From: Otis tarda
Lineage: Eukaryota > Chordata > Aves > Otidiformes > Otididae
Assembly: GCA_026413225.1 (NCBI GenBank)
Contig: CM048557.1
Span: 16,222,871 to 16,286,870 of the forward strand
Length of the DNA stretch: 64,000 nt
Direction of reading: 5' to 3'
The notes under the pieces are model-generated. The model did not search any database, was not told where the DNA came from, and saw only the letters and a program-made list of their open reading frames with translations. The position numbers and the translations under genes were made by a program. This document shows positions 39,501 through 54,500 of this stretch, piece by piece; position 1 is the stretch's first letter; the number at the start of each line of letters is the position of its first letter.

Positions 39501-42500
39501 GTCAATATTCACAGGAAATGTTAGCTTGAGAGAACTAATCTTAGTTTATCTGTTGGAGGAAATAGTTCAGAGGGAATTTCTTAATATTAATGGGTTAAAT
39601 AACCGTAATGTTGCACTCTGTTAGGTTTGCTCAATAGTTTCATGTAGTTTTTTTTCTTTCATAAAACATAGCCTTGAAAAAGCTGTCGGTGCTGTAGCTT
39701 TTGCAAGCCTGTATTTGTTGATGTAAATCCCTACTGTGACACCTGAATCTGTAAATTTATCTGCTGTAAATTGGAGCTGGAAACCAGGGTTACAGAGTTC
39801 ATATAATTACAGTGGGTATCTTTCCAGTTTCAGAAAGGGCAAATGCCTGTAGCTCAGTATCAGATACCAGTGATAGCTCTGTGCAGTTCCAAGTTCTGCA
39901 GACAGTGATGTGCTGCTTGCAAAGGACGAGAGTTTGAATTTAGTGCCATTTCGAAATTGGATTACTATCTGTAATTTGCTCTAACTTCTGTTTTCAACAT
40001 CATTCTTACTCTGTTTGGCTAATTGTTACTGTAATTAGATCAAACAGAAGCAAGAAAGTAAAGACTATCATTTTCGTAAGCCTGATTCAAGTTATCCTGA
40101 AAGTGTCTTTTGCCTTTACCTGTTTGATTACTGTGATAGAGAGAATTGGGAGCATTAAATTTCTAGTTTACAAGGTGCTTTAACTAGATGACAACACATT
40201 TCTGTGGATAATGTTCCATGTACAACTTCTTCAGAGAATGTGCTGTATTTTTCTGGTATTCATCTCTAATTGGGATTCTCTGCATAGGTCTGCCTGCACA
40301 GTGCTATCTCGTGCAACTTATCAGAGCCTGCTTTAAGTGAGCTGATTTTACTGCATCTTTTCAGGGTAAATTCGTCTGCCCAATCCCCAGTGCTTTCTGT
40401 GTTAGCCTGCTTCTTGTATTTGAGCTTTGTCATGTCTTTTAGCTGAATTGCAATATTGGTAGATCCTGGTTTCTTAGCTTCACAGAAATGATAAAACTGA
40501 AGACACTGTTATAGTCTTGTAGCAGCAAGCATCCCTTGGAAGGATCTGTGTCTGAGACAACAGTGTCTTTTACAGAGGAAGGATTGGGCAAATGTGGCAC
40601 CTGGTGAAGAGCTGATGTGGGAGATGAGGAATGTGGGAAGGGAACATGGACATCTCTATAGCAAAATTGGCGAAAGAAAGTGCAAGCATGTCAGTTTTAG
40701 CTGCAACCAGATCCCACCAAGCCAAATGTGAAGCTTTAGTTTTGCTGTGTTAAATCTTTTTGTCAATGTGTACGAGAAGTGGTCGAAAAATATATCCCAG
40801 ACATGACAGCAATCCTTTGAAGTCCCTCAGGACCGTCAAGTACTTCCTGTTTGTGTTGCATAGACTGACAACCTCAAAAAGTTCAACCAGAAACATTTTT
40901 AGTCGAGTAATTGTTACAGTTTCAAAAGCTGTTTTACTCTCTGAGTGCCTGTTGCTGTATCATTGGTCATCAATGGCTTGCTCTTGTCATCAAGAATTGT
41001 GAAAAATGGTAAAACAGACCAGTTCACTAGAAAAGGCTGAAATCTACAAATGGTTTTTGAACAGGTAAACATTTAGACTTGCCATGCAAGTTTATGGAGA
41101 CGTTAGAAGAAAAGGTTCTAGAAGTCTGATACAAAAGTCTCAGAAATTGTGAATGGGAAGAAAGAACGGGGGACTGATCCATCATTTTGCTTTTTTGTAC
41201 CTGCTGGCTCTTAAAGGACAATCCAGTGGAGACTGCTGTAATACTTAGGTGTTCTGTGTTGACCAAAGTCACTCTCTATATGTTACATTGCTTCCTTGGC
41301 TCCAAAGGGTTTCAGAATAGCCAACTGGCCTGGTTTAAGCAGAAACAAAATGTGATGCTGCCTTCTGAGAAGTAAATACAGAAAAGTTTGATTATTTTGT
41401 TCCTGCTGAGGGGTAATATAAGTATACCTTTAAGTGCCAAAACATGCACTTTTTTGGTAGCTCTTAACCCAGTACCTGCTAAGACTGCTCAGAGTATAAG
41501 TGGAATAGTGCAAAATAGTACAGTATTTCTGAAGTACAGTATCAGATAAGCATCTTGGCATTTTATGGGAGTTCCCATTTCTGTTAACATTTAAAGTTTT
41601 CATTTGTTGCTATACATGGAGGTGGTTTGTAAGCTTTTTAAAATACATTTTTGTTTAGTGCTTGTGCAACTGAGGGGTAAAGTGTGCTGTAGTTGGGCTC
41701 TCTGAACAGCTCTTTGATATGCAATAGATCTCCATTCATAGATGCATCTTTATTTTTGCTTTGTTTAATTTGTCTGAATTTTGTGTATTTTCATCCTACC
41801 AGAGACTTTCTGCATCTGTTGTGGTTGTGATACTGTCATGTTGTACAAGTTTTTGAAAGCTATTTACTTGTTTGAATATGTCACTTCAGACACACTTCAG
41901 AATGAACCAAGTGGTGTTAACCTGCTTTTTTCCTTCTGGTAATACACAGGTTTTTGTGATGGAAGCTTGGAAAATGACCTGATGCTACCCAACAGGACAG
42001 TTTTAAGCAAAAGCAATGCTCCATTGACTTTTATAGACAGCTGGCAAGTGCTAGACACGTTGAAGTATGTTGGAGAAGACAGGCATCAGGAAACTAATTG
42101 CTCAGTCATGGACTGCTCAGAGTGCTTAAGAATGGTGTTGAATCAGACCTTCAGCAGCTGTCATCCTTATGTATGTTAACTATTTCGGAAGCTTACATTT
42201 TGAGAGACGTGCAGTTCTGAGATAATTTTGTATACTTGGTAATTTCATTAATGTGAAACTACATGTAACCACATCTCTGGAATGAGATACATACTTTTTG
42301 TATCTATGGTTGCAAGGTAAAAGTAATTGAAGAGTGTGGCAGCTTGATAGGAGAGTTGTAATAAGCAACTAACACTTTCGGAATTCATAACATCTGTTAG
42401 TTTTGACAATACCACCTAATTTATAAATCAGTCCTAGCTAATTCAATTGTATCAATATGATGTAGAGCAAAGTAAAATAAAATAGTTTTAGGATTTAATT

Positions 42501-45500
42501 AATCCTTGAGCATTCTGTAATTTAACAAGTTCCAAATGGCAATAGGTAATCTGAGAGCTTGCATTCTCAAAGGCTCTAGAGACAGGGAGTTCTAGCTTAG
42601 AAATGTGAGAGAGTAGAACAAGGCCATTTAAAGCAAACCTAAAGCAAATAACAAACTCACAGTGTGCAAATAAAGTATTTATTTGGGCTCATAGGAGTAC
42701 CTTTACCATTTAATCTTTCATATATTGTTGAGTTTGATGAAGAGGAGGCCAAAAGTAGACAAAAATATAGAGGTAAGGAAGAACAAGGAAGTAGGAGTAA
42801 TTGTGCCTTCTGTTGGAAAGACTAGATTAGCTCTTGCCTTGATGCCTGTAAGAGATGAAACTGAGGAATGTAAGGATGCCTTATATTTTTTCAACATTCA
42901 GGAAGCCTTACTTTGAAATACTACTAGAATGTCTTTGTACATCAGTGAAGGCTGGTGGCCTCTTGCTTAACTGTGAACCAAGAACTTTTTAGCTTCATTG
43001 TTTGTAGCTGATATTTAAAAAGGTCAGGCATTTTCCTACCTAGCAGGGTCTCTATGAAGGTGCAATATTTTTTGTTTGTTCTTTGTTAGGTTCCACCTGA
43101 GCTGTTCTGTGATATATGGGTTCAAGATACTGAGTACATTAGAAATCCGTGCATTTCACTAGCTGCCTATGTGGCAATGTGCAACAAATTTAATATTTGT
43201 ATAGAATGGAGGAGCTCTGATTACTGCCGTAAGTATTCTGCATGTATGTGTACCTCTAGTGTTCACAGAGACAAAATTTGCCTACTACAAGACTTACTGT
43301 AAATTGAAAATACCAGTGCTCCTTGAGTCCTCACATACTTTGGCAGTCGTTATTGAGATAATAAGCTCAGCATTTTTAATGATACAGTTCAAAGCAGTGT
43401 ACGAAAGTAATCAGGATCATTGGCTGGAAAAGGTAAGCTAAAGAACCTTGCTCAGAAGCCTACCTCTGGCTTATAATGTACTTAACTGTAGAAATCAAAT
43501 CTTCTCACTTGCAATGTAATGTTCATTTATCTTAGCCACTTTCTGCTGATGAAACTAAAACCACAACGGAATTAGTTGTGGGGAGGAGGACACCAGAGAA
43601 AGAAAGTTCTGTGGTACTTTGAATTGACGATGTCTGCCTGAGACTGCTCCAGAAAGCTGTGCCTTTAGAGAAGAAATTAGAGAAATGAATCACCTTTGAG
43701 ATTAGATGGAAAGTAAGGAGTAAAACCTGAGAACTAGAGTATCCTGGTAGAAGACACCTCCCATGGCAATGTACTAAAATTTAAGGCCAAATGGCATCTG
43801 TAGTTGTCAGTAAATAGAAAATTTGGATTAAGCATCTATTTATGCTTTCAGTGATCACCTAGGAAAGGTCGTGGTTACAGTGCTTGAAAAGGGAAAGACT
43901 TACTGATGAAGCATGATCCCCCAAAATAAGAGAACTCACTGTACGTAGAAATCATAAGTGATATCTTTTAAAAAGTAATTTAGGGGGGTACATGTGTACA
44001 GGCTTCATGCAGGCATGCCGTAATGCCCTGCAAATAGTCATGAAGTCTAAAGCTTGAAAACTGTCAATTTTTTTAAAAAATCCATTTCAGTGGATTTTAC
44101 TAGCAAATAACTGTTTAAGAAGAGATCTTATAAAATATATCTGTAAATATGTATTCCGTTCATTGTGAAGGGACACATCATTCTTATTTTTATACTACAG
44201 TGACCTCTGGTGGTGCATGCCTAGCAAGGAAGAACCATGAAGTCACATCTGGATTTTGTGTTGATATAGAATCATAGAATAGTTAAGGTTGGAAGGGACC
44301 TTTGAAGGTCGTCTAGTCCAATCCCCCTGCAGGGAGCAGGGACATCTTCAACCAGATCAGATGGCTCACAGCCCCGACCAACCTAGCCTTGAAGGTTTCC
44401 AGGGATGGGGCATCTACCACATCTCTGGGCAACCTGTTCCAGTGTTCTATAACTCGCATTGTAAAAAATTTTTTCCTAATTTCCAATCTAAATCTTCCCC
44501 CCTCTATTTTAAAACCATTACCCCTTGTCCTGTCACAACAGGCCCTGCTGAAGAGTTTCTCCCCATCTTTCCTGTAGGCCCCCTTGAGGTACTGGAAGGC
44601 TGCTATAAGGTCGCCCCGGAGCCTCCTCTTCTCCAGGCTGAACAGCCCCAACTCTCTCAGCCTCTCTTCATAGGAGAGGTGCTCCAGCCCTCCAATCATC
44701 TTTGTGGCCCTCCCCTGGACTCACTCCAACAAGTCTATGTCCTTCAACTGATTTTTAAAAGCCTGAGTCCCTCTATTCGCAGGGCTCTAATACATATTTC
44801 CCCTGGGACATTATGGCCATTTTCAGTATTGAGGAGCTGAATAAAATCAACCTCCTGTCCCAGTTAATCTTTAAAGTTGAAACTGGAACCTTCTTCATTT
44901 TTGAGCAGACAGTCCATTTGTGAAGTGGACTTCTGTCTCATTACCATGATTCCAGATGGTGTTGCGATTTCGGTATCATTATATGATGAGGATCATATAT
45001 TTTGGCAGTTCATAGAACCACGCTGTTGACATTTGTAGACATATTTACGCAGTTTTAATCACTGCTGTGCACCAATGAAAGATCATGTTAAGTTTTCAAC
45101 AGTACAAATTTAATCAAAATGAGACGCTTGTTTTGCCTATTCCTGCATGCACCCGGAATATGCCAAGGAATTTACTTTAGTAGTATGAAGAATGTTAAAT
45201 TTAACTGTTTGCAATGGCTTAAAAATAACACACACACAGAGGAGAGTAATTAATGTGAATATCTATTAAATATAATAACGAGTTCCTCCCATTATTTATT
45301 AGTCCATGTAAAACAATGCTGAATTTGCCTTTATATATATATTTTTTGTAATTGACAAAGCTTTGCCCTTTGGTAATCACTGTGTTTTCTTTAGCCACTG
45401 CAAAGTGTTCAGAATTATTCGGAACACTGTATTGTTAATCTCTGTAGTATTTGCAAATGTTTTTGAAGTTTGAATTACTTTGTGTCAACACTGTTGCATG

Positions 45501-48500
45501 GTTTGATATCTCTACTGCCAAAATGCAAACTGAATCCTGATGAAAATGTTACTACAAGAAGAGGAGAAGTAAAAGTGCTTGCAACTTCCTTTTTGTTTGA
45601 GTTTATCATGTAGAAAGTAACTGGTCTGTATCAGTGTTTTCCGTTGGTAGGTCCTACTGAATTGGCAAGCACAGGAAGTTGACAAGAAGACGATGATGTC
45701 TTCTCTTAGGTACTGCCTCCTGTGATTACAGCTTCAGAATGAGTGATTTGTTTATTTCCATCCTAGCCTTCCCTTGCTCTGAAAACTTCTCCTATCAGGC
45801 TTGTATATCTGCCTGTGAGGTTGCAGACAGTTGTCAGAATAGTGAGGTTGCTTCTCTGGACTCAGATTCCTGCTCAGTGTTGACAGAAGGCTGCGTCTGT
45901 GCTGCAGGGACCATCCTTCACCGAGCTCACACTGCTGTCTGTGTTCCTGAAGAAAAATGTGGTATGTTTCAATGTGATTTTCTTCTTTATTATCTGCAAG
46001 TTGGTGGTCAAATACTTCATTAATTGTAAGTAGAGTTCTGGCCTGATGTTGTGTGAGTTCTGCATATGTCATTCAGTTGAGGACTACAGGTATTCAGTAA
46101 ACATTAACTGTACAGGTGAGCAAGCAGGGAATGTCTTTGTGACGTACAGTTTTGCTCACCTTCTCTCAGCTCGAGGATGCTCTTTAAAATTGAAGTTTTT
46201 GCTTATGTTTATGCATTCTAGCATTCTAAGTATGTTAGTCTTGGCCTCCTTTTCACCTAGCCCTTTGCCAAGGGGTCCAACCTATTGATACTGAAGGGCG
46301 TTCAAAAGACATGCAGCAACAGTTAATTACACATTTTGAATATACATGGATATGTCCTATGTTCTTTCTGATCATATTGATATTTATTTTTATTACAGTT
46401 CTGCCTAAGTACACCAAATTGTGGACCAATTCTTAATGCTAACAATACAAAACTGAAAGATGCAGTTAATTATCAGATTGCATAAAGCATTGTAAAATAA
46501 TAATAGTTTTGCCATGTGTGAAATCCAGAAGTAACTTGTTTTCAGATCACTGCTTTAAAAACAAAAGATTGATTTTGGATTTTAAGTGACTAGCCTTGCA
46601 GTGGAGACGGAAAACAAAGTGGAGGCCCTCATCCTCTACAGGGTATTGAGTATCTTACTTTTCCATACAAACTCAGTCTCAGACTGTCTCTTCTTTCACT
46701 TTTTTTTTGTGGGGTGTTGGGGATAGGTGATGCCTTTAAAACTCTGGGACTTTTATACTTCATAGTTCCACACCTGCTGTGGAAGAAAATGGTGGTCAAA
46801 ATTTGAAGTAAAAAGGAATTACTTCCCTTTTCTGTTTTCCTGATCTAGCTTGTACAGACAGCTCAGGAGTACCTCATGCAGTAGGTGAGATCTGGAAAAC
46901 TTCTTTGAGTGGATGCTGTATGCAAAAATGTGTTGACAGTGAGACCATTATTCCAGTGGAGTACAACTGTTCAGATATCCACAATTTAGAGTGTCAGCGA
47001 TTTGCAGAAGTGGCCTTGCTTGTTCCTGGTGATCAGACATGTTGTCCTCAGAAGATCTGTAGTAAGTATTCCTTCATGATTATGAATACTGCCCACTGGA
47101 ATGTGGAGATATCCTTTCTTTGTGGTTTGTTTTCCTGTTACACATCCCACTTTTGAAGTGAATGGAAATTACTTTGGTTTGAATTTACAGATTATGTAGA
47201 AAACTGTAGAAACTTTGTACTATTTGGCTCAATATCTGGTAGGTCTTGGGAGAGATGTAGAGGAAGGGGACAAGGGTTATAAGAAACTGAAATAGCTGTA
47301 TGTTTATTTGGATATGAATTGTATTTCTCTCAGCTGTATGGGCTAATGATTTATTTTTAATATCCAAATACAAATAAATTATGTAACTAATTAGTTGGAA
47401 AAAAAGACTAGATGATTTTTTAAATTAATTTACAAAATGAGCAGTAAAAAGGGATATAAAAGCTTTTTAAAAATCCTTATTTAGCTTAGAAAGTCCATCT
47501 TCAAAAAGAAATTGCAAGCAGTTTTCATATTTTGACCACCTAGGGTGATGTTGCAGTGAGTTTTCCACATATATATTTTTTTTTTTAAATTCTCACAAGC
47601 ACTCAATATTAGTTTAATTTTGCCTCCATGGAGAGCATTGCAAATGCTGGACATTTCTGAATATTGCCTCAGTTTCTTTTGCTAGTTTGTTGTGGTTTTC
47701 GTGTGCATGTTGCTATTTGGAGATTTGGGAAATCAACTGCAACTACTGCTTGCCACTACTCTACTTGACTTATAAATGCAGATTATAGTTTAGAAGGGTT
47801 TTTGTTGTTTTTTTTTCTTTGTCTTTATGTAACAGTTTGCAATCAGAGCCTCTGTGAACCCCTAATTCCTGAGTGTAGTGGCTTGGAAAAGGTGGTCACT
47901 TACTACAGTGAAGAATCCTGTTGTCCCAACTACGTTTGCGGTAGGTTTCTTTTGAAAAGGTAAAAACGTTCATCATTAAAAAGACAGACAGTAAAGTAAA
48001 TAGATCAACTCAGAAGCAAAAAGGTAGTTAGTGTAGACATCGTTACTAGTATGGCCGTTTACAAAATTCTCTTTCATCTAAAAGCTCAGGGTTGGGCTGT
48101 GCCTCAGTTTGAGCAGATGTAATGATAATGAAGTTGTGTGTTTAACCATCAGGCGAGAATGTCTTTGCTCTCTTGCGATAAAAGGTAAAGGTTTTTCTAA
48201 AGTGTCGTGTAGTATTTCTCTGCTCTGCACTGCCATTTCTTAGGGATATAGCATAAATAAGGAGAAGTGCTATACTTCATATAAAGAAATACATCTGTTG
48301 TACATTTTCAGAATGTGATCCAGCTAAATGTGAACCAATGGAGCAGATGCCAAGCTGTCAAGATGATCAAACACTAATTGCTGCTCGAGTGGAGAGTACC
48401 TGCTGCATTTCCTATATATGTGGTACAGTATCCTGGCTGGTTGAGACTATGTGTTTTTGCATATGCAATGATGTCTACTAATATCTTGCCAATTAAGGCT

Positions 48501-51500
48501 CCTTCTACTTCCTTTAGCTCTCTCAACATAGTAAGCCTCGAAAGTGGTTAAAAAAAAGGGCATTAAATTTACAATACACAAGAAATGGCAACAACCATCA
48601 AAAGTCACCAAACAGCTTTGTGCAACTGAGTAATATTCTTGGGTCATGTAGAGGGGTGGTGGTGGAGAGAGTTGAGGGCTTTTGAGAGACTGTCCACGTA
48701 CAGTGTGTGGACTTGCTGCAGGGTTATTTTATCTGAAAGAAGACTGAAGTTATACCCTTGCTCCGTATATCCTGTTGTATCAGTTATGGCCCATCTTATT
48801 CAACAGTAAATGTCCCATATGGGAGTATTATGCAAATTTGTTCTGTTCTTTTGGGATTTGCCTTTTAGTGACTTAATTCAGTAATAAAATTGCACTTTTG
48901 ACATCAGTATAGGAGTTCTGATGTTACCGATGTTGTTTTCTATATAATAATAATGTGATAAGGAGGTCCTATTGACTTTACTCTTTTTTTTTTTTTTGCA
49001 CATAGATATCTTTAAATTAAAGGCCAAGTCATCTTGACTAACTCTTCCATCTGCAAAAATTCGAGTGTTAATAGAATACTTGAATTACACTTCCGTTCTT
49101 TACAGTAATCAGAGGATCACTTTGATGATGGAATAGCAGTGTGCTGTGTTTGGCTCTTCTCGCTGTCCACACAGCATTCTTCGGTCTCTTTTTTTGATGT
49201 AATGAGTATTTGCACTGTACATATCAAAAAGTACCTATTGTAGTTTTCCTATGTGTTCAAGTGGGAGGATAACACTACGAGCACAGGAGATGCCCTTTAG
49301 TGGGGATCAAAGATCAAATAATTCAGGTGGAGAAGCATTCCTGAAAACAACAGTGACTTGGTAGGAGGAGTGACTAGGTACAAACAATGTATTTATTCTT
49401 AATAGCAAGGGGCAAAGAAAAGGCAAACTGTACTGAAAATTAGCCTCTTCTATAAGGACTATAAGGAATGAATGCAGAGTATCTCTGTTTTCTGTCATAT
49501 GCGTCTATGACAAACTTATGGGCATGTTTCCTAGGCAGCAGTAAAATGTTTTAGGCTGTGTTTTAGATGTAAATAATTGTTTTCTCCAGCATGCAGGGCC
49601 TGTTCTGATCAAATACCCAAATGTCAAGAAGGTGAAGTTCTTATAGTGGATGGCAACACTACAGAGAGGTGTTGCCCTACATACCAGTGTAGTAAGTTTG
49701 ACTTGATTTTGATGTTTTAAGTAATAGAGAACGTGTCAAATTTTGTAGTGTGGATGTTCAGTGCCAAAAATTGGGGATTAGAGATACAGCTCCACTCCTG
49801 CATGTAAGGAGCTATCATCTGTAGTCCTGACCAAATAATCTTTACTTTTAAAACTTCATGTGCCTAAAGCATTATCTGAATATCTGTGTCATGAAGATCA
49901 ATGAGTGATTTCAGGCCTCAAATTCTGGAGATTTAAAACTGTTTTACATATTTGCCTAGAGTAGTTGTACTCCACACTACTATTACCTGATGGCTAACAA
50001 TTAAATTTTGATTATTAGTCTTTTCAAGTAAGATATTTTCTAAAGATATTTATTATGAATAAGTAATTTTACTATATCTTAATTCATATTTCTGTTCATC
50101 AAAATATGTGTGTTAATAAAATAAGCCTGGTGTTCATTGGACTTTCTTTTCCTTAATTTTAGTTTGTGAAATACATCGTTGTCCTGAATTCAAATGTATG
50201 CTAGGCATGTCTTTGGTGGAGGTATGGAGCCCAGAGAAGTGCTGCCCCTTTCGGACATGTGGTAAAATGACTGATTTTCATTTTAGTTGCCTTAGACAAT
50301 AAGACACTGACAAGAGCTTTGGCCTCTTGGTTTTAAGACAGCTATGCCACTGTGATCTTCTCATGACAAATGATATAGAAAAGTCATCTCATGGTACAGA
50401 GCTTCCTAATCTGCTGGTTTTATTTCTTCTTGCTTCACAAGGGTGACAACATACTGTAGAATTTGGCTGCCCAAACTGGGTAACTTATCATCTTGAAAAT
50501 GTTGTAAGAGTTATTAAATTATTTATGGCTAAAAAACCAAAAAATCCTTAGGTTCACAGGTCAGGAATTTGCCAGTTTACGAAGACAGTAGTATACCATA
50601 CATCTCTTTGTGATGCCTTAAACAGAATTGTCCATTGCTTTATGTTGATTTTAGTGATTGTCGTCACTGCAAGGAGGCTAGCGGCTAGAATGATCATCTT
50701 TTCTTTTTTTTAACATGTTCAGGTGAACTGCAGTTAATACAATGCTGTAAATTGTTGTGATAAGTGAAGGTGGTCATAGAAGCTGCTATTAGTTTTCAAG
50801 ATGGAATAGAAAACAAACAGAATTGTGGACTCCTCAGATGGCTATATTTCAAAAACCAGCAGAACTTCTTTGGTGATGACTTGTAAATCTAGAATTTCTA
50901 TTCTCTCTGATGCTCTGTTTTATGCAAGTGGCATATAACTTTCTAAACTCTTGTTTTTGTTATTGTATTTTGTTTTAGAATGTGCATGTGAAACAATCCC
51001 CAAACCTCAGTGCAAACTGGTATGAAATTAATCTTGTCAGTATTTTTTATTAATTTCTTAATAAATCTGTTTATCAGTATCTTACTAATAGTCTTATCAG
51101 TGAAATATGAAATGCCATGTCATTCTCTTTTTTAAAAAATGGCTTTACAAGCACATATATCCATTTTTAAGAAGCCAAGTAAATTTAAATATCTTGCAGA
51201 ATAAAATGGCTGTATAGCATTGATATTTCTGGAGTTTTTTATGACCATATCCTGCCTTGAAGTGTTTGTAGAGTGGAACTGCTTTCATCCAGTCAAGGAT
51301 AAAATTTTGTTTTTAAATTGTCCGAACTAAATGCTTTAAAGCATTGGTGTTTTGTTAATATTATTTGTTATAGTAAATATGTTAACATATATCATGCACT
51401 CAGACCACTGACTGAGCAGAACTTTTAAACTGTGTTTCATTGTGACTTGTTCCACATTACAAAAATGCTTATTAGCATTGCTCAGTCAGTACTGGGTATG

Positions 51501-54500
51501 CTTTGATTTTGCTTGTCATAATTATATCCAGAAAACAATATTGTGATGGAAATAATTTATAAAAATTATAATTTGGAGTCCTAGGAAGGAATTTGAAATA
51601 GTACTCAATTTTAATAGAGGAAGTTCCGAATGCTTTGTAAGTGAGGTAGTGAAAGTTAGTAGTTTCATTTCATAGATGAAGAAACTTGGGCATAAGGAAT
51701 CAGGACTTGCAGAAAACTGCAACAAAAATCTTAATATACATACATACAACCAATAAAAGGCAAAATTTAAAAGTACATCTGTTCTGTTGTACTACTATTT
51801 ATATCCATTAAGTTACTCCATGAAAGAATACACTCCACACTGTGTGGATATTTCTGTACCGAGGCAAGCCATTGCATTTCATTGTTGGCCTACCTTAGTC
51901 TTTTCAGTCCTAAGTGTCTTCTGTACTGACACCACAACATTCCTGTTTTTCAGGTGTAAAAAAATTTCCCATTTCGTTATCATTACTAAATTAAATGTAC
52001 CTATGGGTGATGAGAGTGGATTCAAAATAGGTTTCTGGAGGCAAGAGATACTGCTATTCAAGTCCTGAAGTCTTTAAAAGAAAAAGATCGTAGAGATAAG
52101 AAAACACTGTTGTTTCACTTCTCTTTTTTTTCTGCTTTTATACACTTAGGGGCAGAAACTTCAGATAGATGAACAATTTCAGAACAGTACAGAAAATATC
52201 TGTAACTGTGTTAAGTACAAATGTGGTAAGTCAGAAAAGAATTTAATTCAAAGAAATATCATTTCAAGTGCTAAGGTAAATTAGGAATTATAAATCGGAT
52301 GTTCACTTTGAACATGGTGATGAGAAGGAAAGAATTGACTGATGTAATTCACAAATAGTGTAAGAAAAGGCAAGAAAATAGGACTCCTTACTAAGCGTTT
52401 GGTTGATTATGGCCTGTCCTTGTATTCTATTAGTTCCTGCAGCAGGAGGTCTGTGCAGGGAAATAGCAGACAGTTTTGGGAAGTTTGGGTAGTGTTGACT
52501 AAGCAGGCTGCATATTGCTGAGCTAGAGTAAGGACTAAAAACACACTCCATGTCCACATAAAGAAAAATCCTGCTAACTCATTACTGGACTACTCAGAAG
52601 CTTTGTAGACACGCTTATGCGCTTTACAAAATCAAGGATAGCATTCAGCACTGTGCAGATTCATCTTAGAGGATGCCCAATAGTGCCTTGGAGGAGTCAG
52701 GGAAAAATAATTCCTGTGGGGCACCCAGTTGGCCAACAGAGTTGGGATAGTCCTTGCTTAGATTTCTACAACAAAGATGTATACTTCTGAGCTAATTATC
52801 CTCTATGCCCTCAGTAATCAGTAGGGAGAAATAGACATTTCTCAGGTACATTTCTTATCCTGAAGGAGACTTATAAAACAAATCAGTTGAAGAAGCCTGC
52901 CCTGTAATTTTGGTGGTGCAACTAATAGAGTATTATGTATTTATTTAGATTTCATGCACGGTTATATTTGAAATAATTTGAGGATTGTAGTGAAACATTA
53001 GATTACTATTAACAGTTTATATTTGAAAATCTGACCCATAATTCTTAAAGAGGTAGAGTGGCTTTTTCCATTGCTGTTCTACTGTTTGAAACATTTTTAG
53101 CAGAGTTTTGATACCAAGCTGATCGTCCTGAGCATGCTGTTTATTTTGTATGTTCTTGCAGTGAGAGACAAAGTTTGCCTGAGTAATGAGAGAGGTGTGC
53201 TGCTTCCTGGACAGACAATCGTGGAACACAGTGCAGATGGCATTTGCCGTATTTCTTATTGTACAAATACGATTGATCCTTCCACTAAGTACTACCGAAT
53301 AAACACATCTTCAATAGACTGTGCTGTCAAGTGCAGAGCTGTAAGAAATTCAGCATTTTAGACATGTATATTGTGACTGGTGGTCTTAATTACATTGGGG
53401 TTTTATTGAGTAGATTACAGTCTCAGAAACACGATGGAAAGAGTAATTATGAGATCTCCCTTTAATGATGTGCTACCACACTTCTGATAGAAGTTCTCAC
53501 TCCCTTCACTGTCTTGTCTTCCATGTAAATCTTATACAAACTAAGGTATATAGCATACTGCCACTTTGGACAAATAGCGTACTGCCACTGTGCATCCCTG
53601 TATAACTTCAGCTGCATTATGCACAAATTGGTGCAAATTCCTTTCAGACATTAGCTCAATAAGAATTAGGAAGAAAATAATTATAAGTAGAAGAAGAATT
53701 CTAAATGTGCTGAAAACAGCTTTATAAAATAAGCAAATGATACCTTGTCTTTTTACAAAGTATGATACTTTACCATGGGAATGTTATATAGATTACTTTT
53801 TCTAATTATGTACTTACTCAATGTCTAATGTGTAAAAAGTCAAAATTTCACTGGTTCTTGAAGTAAGTTATCCAACTTATCCTTAAAAATGGTAGAAAGA
53901 TCAGTTCATTCGATCAGAGCTGGAACTTCTCTCCATTTACTTTATTTAAGATCAAAGGTATTTTATAAAAGCTTCGTGAATGTACAGTGTGTACAAATGT
54001 AAGCTGTGCAGTTTTGAAAGTTACTTAAAAACTGTCCCTAAAATCAGATACATGAAAAAAATCTGCCCATTACAGTAGTAGAATGTCAAGCTGCAAGATG
54101 GTCTCATACAAGGAATAATCTATTTGATTTTGGCAGAACCAAGTCTATCAGCCTCCAAAAGATTTAACAACTTGCTGTGGTAGCTGTAAGAACTTGTCTT
54201 GTCTCCAGACTTTCAGCAATGGCACAGTTTCCAGTTTTAAGGTAAGTTTATATGTGTCTTATTACCTCAAAATATTTAAAGTAAACAAAAAATTATTAAG
54301 ATACTGTACACACATTGCCTTATAAAACATGCAAAGAGGACCTTTATTTGGCCAAATACTAGGAATAGTTTTGCATGTACACAACATTAATTTCTTGGTG
54401 AGTCAATAATATAACTGTCCACGAAGATTAAGAGATTTTGATATATCAGAGAATTATCATCAACTTGACTATTTTAGAACTTGCTTGACATTATTTATTT

